The translations under genes were made by a program, and so were the position numbers. The notes under the pieces were generated by a model. That model saw only the letters and a list, made by a program, of their open reading frames with translations. It searched no databases and had not been told where the DNA came from. A DNA stretch of 64,000 nt from Pseudomonadota bacterium. GTDB lineage: Bacteria; Desulfobacterota; Desulfovibrionia; Desulfovibrionales; Desulfovibrionaceae. Shown here piece by piece: positions 7,113 to 18,115 of the stretch. Every line of letters begins with the position of its first letter. Positions within the stretch are counted from its first letter, which is position 1. The DNA is taken from the NCBI GenBank assembly GCA_023399375.1, contig JAEWPX010000173.1:1-64000 (forward strand), read 5' to 3'.

Positions 7113-8840
7113 ATGCCCGATTCCGAAAGCCTCGACGTCTGCCGGCAACGGCTGGCCGTGGCGCGCGGCGACGCGCCGGCCGACGTGCTGGTGAAAAACG
7201 CCCGCGTCCTCAACGTGCTTTCCGGCGAGATCCACGAAGCCGACGTGGCCGTGTCCGCCGGGCTCGTGGTCGGCTTTTCCGGCCGTGAAGCGCGACAGGT
7301 GTTCGACGCCGACGGGCGTTATCTGTGCCCGGGGTTCATCGACGGCCACATCCACATCGAATCGACGCTGCTTTCACCGCCGGTCTTCGCCCAGGCCGTG
7401 GCCCCGCACGGCACCTGCGCCGTCATTTCCGATCCGCACGAGATCGCCAACGTGCTGGGGCTGTCCGGCATCGAGTACATGCTTGCGTGCAGCCGCGACC
7501 TGCCCGTGACCTGTTATTTCATGATGCCGTCGTGCGTGCCGGCGACGACTATGGCCACGTCCGGAGCGCGGCTTGGGGCCGTGGACGTGGGGGCCATGCT
7601 CGCGCGCTATCCTGATCGCATCCTCGGGCTGGCCGAGGTCATGAACTATCCCGGGGTGGTTGCCGGCGACGAGGACATGCTGCGCAAGCTGCGCGCCGCC
7701 CGGGGCAAGGTCATCGACGGCCATGCGCCGGGGCTGACCGGCAGGGCGCTCGACGCCTATGTCACGGCCGGCCCGGGTTCGGACCACGAATGCACGGAGC
7801 TCGACGAGGCGCGGGAGAAGCTGCGCAGGGGCCTGCACATCATGATCCGCCAGGGCAGCACCGAACAGAACCTGGACACGCTCATTCCGCTGGTCACGGC
7901 GGAAAACGCCGCGCAGTTCTCCCTGGTCAGCGACGACCGCGACCCGGTGGATTTGAGCCGGGAAGGGCACCTCAACGCCCTGGTGCGCCAGGCGGTTTCG
8001 CGCGGCGTGCCGCCCCTTCGTGCCGTGGCCATGGCTTCAATTAACCCGGCCCGCTATTTCGGCCTGCGCCGCCGGGGAGCCGTGGCTCCGGGTTACCGCG
8101 CGGATTTCCTGCTCGTGGATGACCTCGAATCCTTCGCCATCTCGGACGTGTTCCTGGCCGGGCGGCACTTGAGCGATTGGGAATTCGCCGACCATTCCTG
8201 CCTGACGCCGCCCAGGGCCATGCGCGTCGGCGGCGAGCTGACCGAAGCGAGCCTTGCCATTCCCGCCAAGGGGACGCGTTGCCGCGTCATCGGCCTTGTT
8301 CCCGGGCAGATCGTCACCGAGGAGCGCATCGTGGACGCGAGTGTGCGCGACGGGCTTGCCGTGGCCGATCCGTCGCGCGACATCGCCAAGCTCGCGGTCG
8401 TCGAACGCCACAAGGCCACGGGCAACCTGGGCCTGGGGTTCGTCAGCGGCCTCAAGCTCACTCGCGGGGCCGTGGCCGGCACCGTGGCCCACGACGCGCA
8501 CAACCTGATCGTGGCCGGGGTGAGCGACTCGGACATGCTGCTTGCGGCGCGCACGCTCATGGTTTCGGGCGGCGGATTCGCGGTCGTGGCCGACGGCAAG
8601 GTCCTGGCGCAGGTGCGCCTGCCCGTGGCCGGGCTCATGAGCGATGCGCCGCTCGAGGTGGTGACGGGACAGCTCGAGGCCCTGGCCGCCGCCTACCGGC
8701 AGGTGTCCACCGCGGACGCGCCGGCGCATCCGTTCATGGCCATGTCGTTTCTGTCCCTGGAGGTCATCCCGACGCTCAAGCTCACGGACCAGGGGCTTTT
8801 CGACGTCACGTCCTTTTCGCGGGTGGGATTGTTCGTCTAG
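7113..8840 (+). CDS. ade: Adenine deaminase
   Basis: A 575-residue amidohydrolase-fold adenine deaminase converting adenine to hypoxanthine for purine salvage. The metal-binding HIHIES (79-84) after GFIDG, and the segments ISDPHEIANVLG and VNYPG-like ring contacts, follow the bacterial Ade pattern, and the length matches the family. AAGGAG lies nine bases before the ATG. Its leader is under 60 bases, leaving no room for a purine riboswitch. The gene stands alone, divergent from tgt, and is followed by the long gene-poor gap. Confidence 0.95.
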   Translation: MPDSESLDVCRQRLAVARGDAPADVLVKNARVLNVLSGEIHEADVAVSAGLVVGFSGREARQVFDADGRYLCPGFIDGHIHIESTLLSPPVFAQAVAPHGTCAVISDPHEIANVLGLSGIEYMLACSRDLPVTCYFMMPSCVPATTMATSGARLGAVDVGAMLARYPDRILGLAEVMNYPGVVAGDEDMLRKLRAARGKVIDGHAPGLTGRALDAYVTAGPGSDHECTELDEAREKLRRGLHIMIRQGSTEQNLDTLIPLVTAENAAQFSLVSDDRDPVDLSREGHLNALVRQAVSRGVPPLRAVAMASINPARYFGLRRRGAVAPGYRADFLLVDDLESFAISDVFLAGRHLSDWEFADHSCLTPPRAMRVGGELTEASLAIPAKGTRCRVIGLVPGQIVTEERIVDASVRDGLAVADPSRDIAKLAVVERHKATGNLGLGFVSGLKLTRGAVAGTVAHDAHNLIVAGVSDSDMLLAARTLMVSGGGFAVVADGKVLAQVRLPVAGLMSDAPLEVVTGQLEALAAAYRQVSTADAPAHPFMAMSFLSLEVIPTLKLTDQGLFDVTSFSRVGLFV

Positions 8841-9245
8841 ACGGGAATTTCGTAGGCGAAAACGTTTACACTATCATTATGTATTACGTTTCGTCATCAT
8901 TAGTGGGAAGCGTACGGGAAACAGTGGGAGAAAGGGCTGCGCTTGCCGCGTAACTTCTATAATGAACCGAAGTTTATTGAAATCTGACGATGTGCGCGCC
9001 AACAGGCGATCGACGATCCTCAAGCGCATCGTCGCGGCTCGCAAGGCCGGTGGCTGCAATGCGCGGAAAGGAATCCTTCCGGCCGCTGATGCCTGCCTGC
9101 GGTCCACCGGACGGCGGCCGATAACCCGCGGCGGCACGGCCTGATTCCCGATTTTTCTTAAGGAGTGCGGCAAGCCGCCATGGGAACGGGTTCCGACGCG
9201 GCCGAGGCGGCGCTTCCTGGACGTCGGCCCTTTTGGGCTATGTCC

Positions 9246-9261
9246 CATAATGTAAATTATG
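9246..9261. promoter_or_regulatory. AT-rich dyad in gene-poor gap
   Basis: CATAAT and ATTATG flank GTAA, a perfect 16-base inverted repeat that is strikingly AT-rich for this genome. The spacing and size suit a dimeric regulator's operator, but no adjacent gene start is evident. Confidence 0.3.
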
Positions 9262-9372
9262 TTAACTTTGCTTTGGAGTCCCTGATTCGAGCGCCCTTTT
9301 TCCGCTTCATTCCGATCCCCGCCGGTATTCCGGCAACGCCGGATCACGCGGCATGTGGCGGCCCAAACTTCC

Positions 9373-9401
9373 TTGGATCTTCCTCGATGTTTGGCTATAA
9401 T
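9373..9401 (+). promoter_or_regulatory. Orphan sigma-70 promoter
   Basis: TTGGAT (9373-9378) and a consensus TATAAT (9396-9401) are exactly 17 bases apart. No convincing coding sequence follows; a transcript from about 9408 would run toward, and antisense to, the 3' end of typA. Confidence 0.45.
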
Positions 9402-9625
9402 CATGGCTTCCCGTCCGCTTCGAAATCAATCCCTGGCCGTCCCGCGTTAGCGGCCTAACATTTTGCCGTCCGCCGTGATGCGCGACACGGCCCTCATGCG
9501 CCACGCATCCAATTGCCCGATCGCAGCGTCCACGCACGCGAAGCCAGCGTCCCAACACCAAACCCGCCAGCGTCTTCATGGGGACCCGGCGCGAGTACGA
9601 CAAATACCCGGGTTGCGGCGCGCAT

Positions 9626-9652
9626 AAAAAAAGCCCGGGTTGCCCCGGGCTT
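9626..9652 (-). terminator. Intrinsic terminator of typA
   Basis: On the minus strand GCCCGGG and CCCGGGC arms with a 4-base loop are followed directly by a run of seven U residues. The hairpin begins about 40 bases after the typA stop codon. Confidence 0.9.
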
Positions 9653-9691
9653 CGCGATTCCCTTATGCCAGGACGCAATCCCAATCCCGGC

Positions 9692-11533
<1,842 letters not shown>

Positions 11534-11611
11534 GGGGGTTCCTTGCAAAAGACGTTGCCGGCGCGGAGCGAACGCCGACGCCGGGGCGGGGACATACCGT
11601 AACGGGCGACG

Positions 11612-13330
11612 TTAGGCAATCGGCAGGGTGAACGTAAAGGTGCTGCCCGCTGCGGGCTTTGATACGAAGAAAATGCGACCGCCGTGTGACTCCACGATAT
11701 GTTTGCAGATGGGAAGCCCAAGTCCCGTGCCCTTGGGCTTGTTGGTCAGCGTGACGCCTATCTGGTTGAATTTCTCGAACACCTTGTGCTGCTCGGACTC
11801 GGGAATGCCGATGCCGGTATCCGTCACTTCGATCACCACGTAATGCCCATCGGTCCGTGCCCGGCAGGTGACCGAGCCGCGCTCCGTGAATTTGAGCGCA
11901 TTTGACACGAGGTTGACCAGCACCTGGATGATGCGGTCGCGGTCGCCCATGACCTCGGGCAGACGGCCCTCGATGCAGGTCTTGAGGGCGACCTGATTGT
12001 TGGCGGCAAGCAACCCCGCCGAGGCGGACATGACCCGGCGCACCACTTCGGCGGGATCCACGCGCTCGCGCTTGAACTCCATCCTGCCCGCCTCGAGCTT
12101 GGCCAGGTCCAGCACGTCGTTGATGAGGTGTTTGAGGCGTTCGCCCTCCGAAACGATGATGCGCAGGTTGTCCATGACTTGAGCGGCTTGCCGCCGCCGG
12201 CGCGGATCGTCGTCGAGGAGCTTTGCGAACAGTTCCTCCAGGCGCTTTTCGATAATGACCGCGAATCCCAGCACCGAGGTGAGCGGCGTGCGGATCTCGT
12301 GGGACACCATGGACAGGAATTCGGATTTGGCCCGGTTGGCGGCCTCCGCCGCCTCCTCGGCCCGTTTGCGGATCGTCACCTCGTGGGTGAGGCGTTCGTT
12401 GGCCCGGGTCAGTTCGCCCGTGCGCCCGGCCACCCGCTGTTCCAATTCGTCCTGGTAGCTTTGCAGGGTCTGCTCCGCCTTCTTGCGCACGGTGACGTCC
12501 TGCAACGATCCGTCGTAACGGTCGGCGTCGCCGGCGGCGTCGCGGATGCGCCGCGCGTTGATGAGTCCCCAGATCAGCCCGCCGGACTTGGTGCGCAGCT
12601 CGATCTCGAGGTTTTTGACTTCACCATAGCGGCCGAGCTCGGTCCGGATGCGCTGGCGCGCCTCCTCCTTGTCCACCACTTCTTCGACGACATTCTTGAT
12701 GTGGCGCATGAGGTCGCGCGCCGAGGCATAGCCGAGAATGGAGGCCATGGCCGGGTTGGCGCTGACCAGGCGCCCTTCGGTGGAGGATTGGAAAATGCCT
12801 TCGGCGGCGTTTTCCACGATGCTGCGGTACTTCTCCTCGGCCCGCTTGAGCGCCAGTTCGTTTTTTTTGCGTTCGGTCACATCCCGGGCCACGATAACGG
12901 CGATGGAGCCAGCCTCGCCGCTGGCCAGGCGGAACGTGATCTCCACGGACAGCCCCCCTCCCCGGTTGCCCGGGCGAGGCAGGGTCGTTTCCATGCGACC
13001 TGCCGCGAAATCGCCGGAAAAAAGCCCGCGTAGGTGCTCCACGGCTTCCGCCGGCCAAAATTCGGCGAAAAGCCGCCCGACAAGCTCCTCGCTCCGCCTG
13101 CCGAGCATCGCCCCGGCCGCGCCGGCCGCGTCCGTGATGCGGCCCGTGTCGGCGTCCACCAGGAAAATGCCCTCCCCGGTCTGATCGAGCAGGGAGCGGA
13201 AGCGCTCCAGCTCGTCGAGCCGGCGCTTGAGCTCCGGGTAATAGCTCTTGCTGACGGACTGTTCGCCGAACCCGAGCAGCCGGGCGCGGCGGGCGTCGGC
13301 ATCAGGAGCCTGATCGCCTGGCTTGTTCAT
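11612..13330 (-). CDS. Soluble PAS-PAS sensor histidine kinase
   Basis: A 572-residue histidine kinase without membrane segments. Two PAS domains (about 45-155 and 168-285) are followed by a coiled coil (about 285-335) and the kinase core: phosphoacceptor H344 in SHEIRTP, N box LVNLVSNALKF, G1 DTGIGIP and G2 GTGLGL. It should sense a cytoplasmic cue such as redox state or a small ligand. No response regulator is adjacent, so it is an orphan here. Its start lies within the alcohol dehydrogenase gene (29-base overlap), which suggests the two are made together. The ligand and partner are unknown. Confidence 0.9.
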   Translation of the reverse strand: MNKPGDQAPDADARRARLLGFGEQSVSKSYYPELKRRLDELERFRSLLDQTGEGIFLVDADTGRITDAAGAAGAMLGRRSEELVGRLFAEFWPAEAVEHLRGLFSGDFAAGRMETTLPRPGNRGGGLSVEITFRLASGEAGSIAVIVARDVTERKKNELALKRAEEKYRSIVENAAEGIFQSSTEGRLVSANPAMASILGYASARDLMRHIKNVVEEVVDKEEARQRIRTELGRYGEVKNLEIELRTKSGGLIWGLINARRIRDAAGDADRYDGSLQDVTVRKKAEQTLQSYQDELEQRVAGRTGELTRANERLTHEVTIRKRAEEAAEAANRAKSEFLSMVSHEIRTPLTSVLGFAVIIEKRLEELFAKLLDDDPRRRRQAAQVMDNLRIIVSEGERLKHLINDVLDLAKLEAGRMEFKRERVDPAEVVRRVMSASAGLLAANNQVALKTCIEGRLPEVMGDRDRIIQVLVNLVSNALKFTERGSVTCRARTDGHYVVIEVTDTGIGIPESEQHKVFEKFNQIGVTLTNKPKGTGLGLPICKHIVESHGGRIFFVSKPAAGSTFTFTLPIA

Positions 13331-14483
13331 ATATCGATTCGATCTCGCCGACGGTCGGCTGTCTGGGGTTGGTCAAAAGACAGGGATCGGCCATGGCGTT
13401 TTGGGCCAGGGCGGCGATATCCGAGGCGGCGACGCCGATATCGGCCAGGCTCTGGGTCACGCCGAGCTCCCCCTTGAACGCGGCGATGGCCGCAAGCACG
13501 GCTTCCTTCCGTTTCGCCGGCGGCGCGTCGTCAGGGAAATCCGCGCCGAGCAGCCGGCCGAGTGTCGCGTAGCGGTCGGGCACGGCGTCGTAATTGTATC
13601 GGACGACATGGTCAAGCAAAATGGCGTTGCAAAGACCGTGGGGCAGGTCGAGCAGCCCGCCCAGGCTGTGCGCCATGGCGTGAACCGCGCCAAGGATGGC
13701 GTTGGAAAACGCCATGCCGGCATAAAGGCTCGCCAGGATCATGCCGCCCCTGGCGTCGAGGTCGTCAGGACGCGCGGCCGCAGCGACCAGGTGGGTGCGG
13801 ATGAGCCGCACCGCCTCCAGGGCCAGCAGGTCGGTCATGGGGCCGTGGGCGTTGGAGACGTAGGCCTCCATGGCGTGGGTCAGGGCGTCGAGGCCGGTGT
13901 TGACCGTCAGATCCCGCGGCATGCTGACGGTCACCTCGGGATCGATGAGCGCGGCGTCGGGGATCAGCGACTTGCTGGCGATGGCGATTTTCAGCCGCCG
14001 CGCGGTGTCCGTGACGATGACGAACTGGGACACCTCGGCCCCGGTGCCGGCCGTGGTCGGCACGCACAACAGCGGCGGCCCAGGCCGGGGCACATTGTCG
14101 ACGCCCTCGAACTCGAGGATGTGGCGCTTGTTGGCCGAAACGATGCCGATGGCCTTGGCGCAGTCCATGGCCGAGCCACCGCCCACGGCGACGATGGCGT
14201 CGCAGGCGCAGGCGTCAAACGCCATTGCCCCGGCCATGACTTCATGGTCCCGGGGATTGGAGGACAGGGCGTTGAACAACTCGTATTCGATGCCGGCGGC
14301 TTCCAGACTCTCCCCGACCTCGTCCGGCAAGCCCAGGGGACAAAGGCCCGGATCGGCCACGAGCAGGGCGCGCCGCACGCCGAGGCCGGCAGCCTGGCGG
14401 CCGGCAAGGCCTCGCGCCCCCCGGCCGAACACGAATTCCGGTGCGATGAATTTGCGCAGGGACAACAACAGTTTTTCCGGCAT
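13302..14483 (-). CDS. Iron-containing alcohol dehydrogenase
   Basis: A 393-residue group III (iron-dependent) alcohol dehydrogenase, NAD(P)-linked. The nucleotide-binding GGGSAMDCAK (101-110) and the expected iron ligands D199, H203, H268 and H282 are present with the spacing seen in FucO-type enzymes. Substrate may be ethanol, a longer alcohol or a diol; such enzymes are numerous in Desulfovibrio, which oxidise alcohols with sulfate. GGGAGGAGG precedes the ATG. It overlaps the histidine kinase gene downstream and follows the YdjC-type gene by 35 bases. Confidence 0.93.
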   Translation of the reverse strand: MPEKLLLSLRKFIAPEFVFGRGARGLAGRQAAGLGVRRALLVADPGLCPLGLPDEVGESLEAAGIEYELFNALSSNPRDHEVMAGAMAFDACACDAIVAVGGGSAMDCAKAIGIVSANKRHILEFEGVDNVPRPGPPLLCVPTTAGTGAEVSQFVIVTDTARRLKIAIASKSLIPDAALIDPEVTVSMPRDLTVNTGLDALTHAMEAYVSNAHGPMTDLLALEAVRLIRTHLVAAAARPDDLDARGGMILASLYAGMAFSNAILGAVHAMAHSLGGLLDLPHGLCNAILLDHVVRYNYDAVPDRYATLGRLLGADFPDDAPPAKRKEAVLAAIAAFKGELGVTQSLADIGVAASDIAALAQNAMADPCLLTNPRQPTVGEIESIYEQARRSGS

Positions 14484-14518
14484 GCCTCCTCCCGGCGGTC
14501 AAGCCGCCCATACGCCGT

Positions 14519-15340
14519 CTAAGGGGTTGCCGAGGGCCGGGGATGCGCCCCGGCGTGTGTAAGATCCGAAACCTGGGCCGGTTGCGGAGGGCCGACCACG
14601 GCGATGTCCCGCGCCGCCAGTTGCCGCGCCAGTTCCGGGCTGGTCAGGACGCGCAGCTCTCGGGCGCGGCCTTCGGCGTAGGTGCTGATGGCGCGGAGCG
14701 CGGCGTCGTCGTGCCCCGGATGGGCCATGACCTCGAGCACGCCCGTCCCGCCGAGCGCCGCAAACGCTGCATCCACGAGGGAAAGCAGCGTCGCCTCGTC
14801 GATGTCCTCGCCGTAGAAACGCGTCAGGCAGTCGTCGGCGTGGGGCACGCCGGCGGCGTCCATTGCTCGGCGCATGTCCGCGGAAAGCGCCCTGGCCGGC
14901 ACGCCCAGGTCCCTGGCCAGCTCCAGGAACACGGGAAACACCTCCGGCCGCTTGTGGATGTGGTGGTGGGAATCCAGGTGGCTCGGCTCGAGGCCCGTTT
15001 CCCGAAACCGGGCCAGTTGCGCGCGCCATTCCCGCCGCACCTCGTCCGGCGAAACGTCGGCCACGTCGATCTTCTTGCGCGGGAAAAAGCCGTCCGCGCC
15101 GACGAGGCTCGGCACGTCCCCGGGCGGCAGGCACGGCGGCGTCGCGCCCGTCAGTTGCAGGTGCAGGCCGATCCGGCCGGCGAATTCCCGACCGTAACGG
15201 GAAATGCGTTCGGGCGCGCCGGTCACGCAGACCATGGCCGTAGTCCCGCCGACCACGCCCGTGGCCATGGCGAGGGCAATGCCGCGCGTGATGCCCTCGG
15301 TCAGCCCGAAATCGTCCGCATTGACGAAAAGCCGGCGCAT
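14519..15340 (-). CDS. YdjC/ChbG-family carbohydrate deacetylase
   Basis: A 273-residue member of the YdjC/ChbG/HpnK family, metal-dependent deacetylases acting on acetylated sugars such as chitobiose or hopanoid sugars. The N-terminal NADDFGLTEGI (with the metal-site DD), the central SHLDSHHHIHK and the late MAHPGHDD stretch are characteristic. The ATG at 15340 has GGAGGGG five bases upstream; the GTG four codons earlier would fall inside that site. The substrate is not predictable from context. It is probably in one transcript with the alcohol dehydrogenase gene. Confidence 0.85.
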   Translation of the reverse strand: MRRLFVNADDFGLTEGITRGIALAMATGVVGGTTAMVCVTGAPERISRYGREFAGRIGLHLQLTGATPPCLPPGDVPSLVGADGFFPRKKIDVADVSPDEVRREWRAQLARFRETGLEPSHLDSHHHIHKRPEVFPVFLELARDLGVPARALSADMRRAMDAAGVPHADDCLTRFYGEDIDEATLLSLVDAAFAALGGTGVLEVMAHPGHDDAALRAISTYAEGRARELRVLTSPELARQLAARDIAVVGPPQPAQVSDLTHAGAHPRPSATP

Positions 15341-15373
15341 GCGCCCCTCCACGACCCTGTGGCGGACCGCCGC

Positions 15374-16033
15374 TTAAGCGGTCTCGGCCCGGGAAAGCAC
15401 CGCGTTCACGAGCTTTTCGATGCCCTTGGCGATGTCGGCGATGCCGGGGCCCAGCATGTAGGCCGGGGTGGTGACGAGATTGTTCCTGGCGTCCACCTGG
15501 ATGGCGTCCACGCCCCGAACGACGTGTTTCGCGCCGGCGGCCTCCAGGGCTTGCGCCGTGCCGGGATCGTCGCCGATGGTCAGTTCCGGCGCAAACTCCC
15601 CAAGAGCCAGCGCCAGGACGGCCGGAGCGATGCAGATGGCGCCAATAGGCTTGCCTGCGGCGTGCATGGTGCGAATGAGGGCGGCGACAGAGGGAAAAAC
15701 CGTGCCCTTGGCCCCCTTTTCGGCGAAATCGCAGAGATTTTTCGCTGCGCCCAAGCCCCCGGGCAAAATCAGGCCGTCGAGGTCGGCGGCGGAAACCGCA
15801 GCCGCGTCCGCGACCGGTCCCCGGGCGATGCGGGCGGCCTCGACGCGGACGTTGCGACGCTTCCCGCTCGGGGTCTTGGTGGCATGATCCACGGCCTCGA
15901 AATCCGTCTCCGGAGCCAGGCACACGACCTTGGCCCCGGCCTTGGCCAGGAAATACAAGGTGAGCGTGGCCTCGTGTATCTCCGACCCGTCCATTACGCC
16001 GCACCCGGACAGCATGACGCCGATGGTGGCCAT
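15374..16033 (-). CDS. elbB: ElbB-type glyoxalase (DJ-1/PfpI superfamily)
   Basis: A 219-residue protein that closely follows ElbB, the isoprenoid-associated glyoxalase (old name sigma cross-reacting protein 27A): GVMLSGCGVMDGSEIHEA at the N-terminus, the LILPGGLGAAKNL strand and IGAICIAPAVLA carrying the nucleophile-elbow cysteine. E. coli ElbB has glyoxalase activity on glyoxal; its link to isoprenoids is indirect. It starts a leftward run and is divergent from the HMGL-like synthase gene, with a 154-base shared upstream region. Confidence 0.9.
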   Translation of the reverse strand: MATIGVMLSGCGVMDGSEIHEATLTLYFLAKAGAKVVCLAPETDFEAVDHATKTPSGKRRNVRVEAARIARGPVADAAAVSAADLDGLILPGGLGAAKNLCDFAEKGAKGTVFPSVAALIRTMHAAGKPIGAICIAPAVLALALGEFAPELTIGDDPGTAQALEAAGAKHVVRGVDAIQVDARNNLVTTPAYMLGPGIADIAKGIEKLVNAVLSRAETA

Positions 16034-16187
16034 AACGCTTCCTCCCCGCCAAAGCGGTATTCTCTCCCAACCAATCCGGAAAATCTATCCTTTGCCCCGG
16101 CCTTCGTCAAACCGTCCCCCTGTTCACCAAAACGGGAAAAAACGCGCCGCGTTGCCTTTGCGCCGAAATGGGCGCATGAGAGGGCGC

Positions 16188-17387
16188 ATGCCCACCTCCT
16201 TCACTGCTGCTTCTCCAGGCGACGTCACGCCGTTGATCGTTTCCGACACCACCCTGCGCGATGGGGCGCAAATGCCCGGCGTGCGTTTTTCCGTGGACGA
16301 CAAGGTCACCATCGCCAAAGCCCTGGCCGAAGCCGGCGTGGACGTCATCGAGGCCGGGTTCCCGGCCGTCTCGGATCGCGAGGTCGAGGCCGTGCGCCGC
16401 ATCTGCGCCGAGGTCGTCGTGCCGCGCGTCATGGTATTGTGCCGCACCGTGGCCGGCGACATCGAAGCCGCTTGGCAGGCGCTGGCCGAGGCCGCGCCCG
16501 ACCGCCGGGGCGTCGGCGTCTTTTTGGGCACGAGCCCCCTGCACCGCCGCTACAAGCTCGGCAAGAGCAAGGACGACTGTCTGCGCATGATCGACGCGGC
16601 CGTGACGCTCGCGCGCAAACGCTTCGTCAAGGTGACCTTCAGCTGCGAGGATGGCAGCCGCACCGAACCGGCGTTTTTGCGCCGCGCCTACACCGTGGCC
16701 ATGGACGCCGGAGCCACGGGCATCGGCTTTCCCGACACGCTCGGCGTGTTGACGCCCGAGGCCGTCAAACGCCGCGTGCGCATGCTGTGCGCCCTGGCCC
16801 ATCCGCGCGGCGTCAAGCTGCGCGTACACTTCCACAACGACCTCGGGCTGGCCACGGCCAACACCCTGGCCGCCGCTGCCGCCGGCGCGGACATCGTCCA
16901 CCTGACCGTGGGCGGCATCGGCGAGCGCGCCGGCAACGCTGCCCTGGAAGAGACGGTCATGGCGCTAAAGCTCCACGCCAGGCAGTACAAGCGCACGGTG
17001 GGTGTGGACCCGGCCAGGCTGACCGCCCTGTGCAGGCTGGTGTCGCGCCTGTCCGGGGTGCCGCTTCCGGCCAACAAGGCCGTGGTCGGCGGCAACGTGT
17101 TCGCCACCTCGGCCGGCGTGCACCAGGACGGGCTGCTCAAGCACCCGGACACCTACCTGCCCTTCCGACCGGAGGTCGTCGGGGCCGAGGGCATAAAGCT
17201 CCCGCTGTCGCCGATGTCCGGCCGGGCCGCCCTGGCGCTGCGCCTTACGGAACTCGGCATCACGCTCTCCGAGGAGGAACTCGTCCGAGCGAGCAAGGTG
17301 GTCAAGAACGCCGACCCCGAGCAATGGGCCGACGAGGAGGCGCTCCTGCGCCGTGCTGCCGCCGCCGCCCGGGACGACGCCCCGTGA
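16188..17387 (+). CDS. Homocitrate/isopropylmalate synthase-family enzyme
   Basis: A 399-residue Claisen-condensing enzyme (HMGL-like TIM barrel) that joins acetyl-CoA to a 2-oxo acid. DTTLRDGAQMPG (20-31) carries the catalytic R and metal-binding D, and HFHNDLGLA holds a metal histidine. The length lacks the LeuA regulatory domain and is closest to NifV/AksA-type homocitrate synthases, but no nif gene is near, so the substrate is open. The ATG at 16188 has GAGAGGG upstream. The stop overlaps the next start by one base, opening a tightly packed plus-strand run through the DsrE-like gene. Confidence 0.85.
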   Translation: MPTSFTAASPGDVTPLIVSDTTLRDGAQMPGVRFSVDDKVTIAKALAEAGVDVIEAGFPAVSDREVEAVRRICAEVVVPRVMVLCRTVAGDIEAAWQALAEAAPDRRGVGVFLGTSPLHRRYKLGKSKDDCLRMIDAAVTLARKRFVKVTFSCEDGSRTEPAFLRRAYTVAMDAGATGIGFPDTLGVLTPEAVKRRVRMLCALAHPRGVKLRVHFHNDLGLATANTLAAAAAGADIVHLTVGGIGERAGNAALEETVMALKLHARQYKRTVGVDPARLTALCRLVSRLSGVPLPANKAVVGGNVFATSAGVHQDGLLKHPDTYLPFRPEVVGAEGIKLPLSPMSGRAALALRLTELGITLSEEELVRASKVVKNADPEQWADEEALLRRAAAAARDDAP

Positions 17388-18115
17388 TGCTTGTCGCCAC
17401 GGGGTTGTGCGCGCTGTGCCTGGCGGCGCTGCATTTCGAGGCGCGTTTCCTCTCCCCGCCCCTGGACGCGCCGCGAAGCCCCTGGCTGTCCGTGGCCGGC
17501 GGCGTGGCCGCGGCCTACGTCTTCGTGCACATCTTTCCCAGCCTGTGCGAGGGCCAGGAAACCCTGCGCCGCACGGGTTGGGCCATCGTCTCCGTCCTCG
17601 ACCGCCACGTCTTTCTCATCGCGCTCGCCGGGCTGCTCGTCTTCTACGGCCTGGAGCGCGCCGCCCTGGCCGCGCGGGGCGGCCGTTCCGGGCCGCCGGT
17701 TTCGCCGTCGCAGCAAGGCGTCTTCTGGCTGCACCTCGTCTCCTTCGCCATCTACAATTTCCTGATCGGCTACCTGCTGGTCAACCGCGTGCATCCCGGG
17801 CCCGTGAGCCTTTTTACCTATTTCGCGGCCATGGCCCTGCACATGGCCGGCAACGACCACGCCCTGCGCCGCCATTTCACGGACGACTACCGCAGGTTCG
17901 GCCGCAAGGTCCTGGCCCTGGCCGTCGTCTGCGGCTGGGCCTGCGGCGCGGTCCTGCACGTGCACGAGGCCGTGCTTGCCTTGCTCTTCGCCTTTCTGGC
18001 AGGAGGCGTGGTCATGAACACCATGAAGGATGAAATCCCGCTGGACGGCTCGGGCAATTTCCCGGCCTTCGCCGCCGGGGCCGTGACCTACGCCGCCCTG
18101 CTCCTGCTCCTATGA
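17387..18115 (+). CDS. Multispanning membrane protein, unknown function
   Basis: A 242-residue hydrophobic protein with about seven predicted membrane segments and few long loops. Histidines and acidic residues lie within or near the membrane stretches (for example VFVHIFPSL, FWLHLVSF and VHEAVL), loosely recalling ZIP-type metal transporters, but the family motifs are not complete and I do not assign it. It starts on the last base of the synthase stop codon and overlaps the ABC exporter start by four bases, so the three are very likely translated together. Confidence 0.75.
   Translation: MLVATGLCALCLAALHFEARFLSPPLDAPRSPWLSVAGGVAAAYVFVHIFPSLCEGQETLRRTGWAIVSVLDRHVFLIALAGLLVFYGLERAALAARGGRSGPPVSPSQQGVFWLHLVSFAIYNFLIGYLLVNRVHPGPVSLFTYFAAMALHMAGNDHALRRHFTDDYRRFGRKVLALAVVCGWACGAVLHVHEAVLALLFAFLAGGVVMNTMKDEIPLDGSGNFPAFAAGAVTYAALLLLL

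Larger units (their letters stand above)
8841..9691. other. 850-base gene-poor gap
   Basis: This stretch between the ends of ade and typA has visibly lower GC than the rest of the window, and open frames within it (for example 8877-9404 minus and 9165-9458 plus) lack the codon bias of the neighbours and match no family I know. It holds a perfect dyad (9246-9261), a good plus-strand promoter (9373-9401) and the typA terminator (9626-9652). Near-repeats of ACGTTT flank 8868-8890. It may encode a small RNA or be a decayed insertion; neither can be shown. Confidence 0.5.

Noticed and set aside
8962..9144. 60-codon open frame after a TATAATG
   Set aside because: No -35 box at a usable distance, no ribosome site and Arg-rich shadow-like composition.
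9262..9300. tRNA remnant or attachment site (GATTCGAG, T-loop-like)
   Set aside because: No acceptor, D or anticodon arm can be built around it.
9165..9458. 97-codon open frame in the gene-poor gap
   Set aside because: Third positions are AT-rich and unlike the genome, there is no family match, and the ribosome site is poorly placed.
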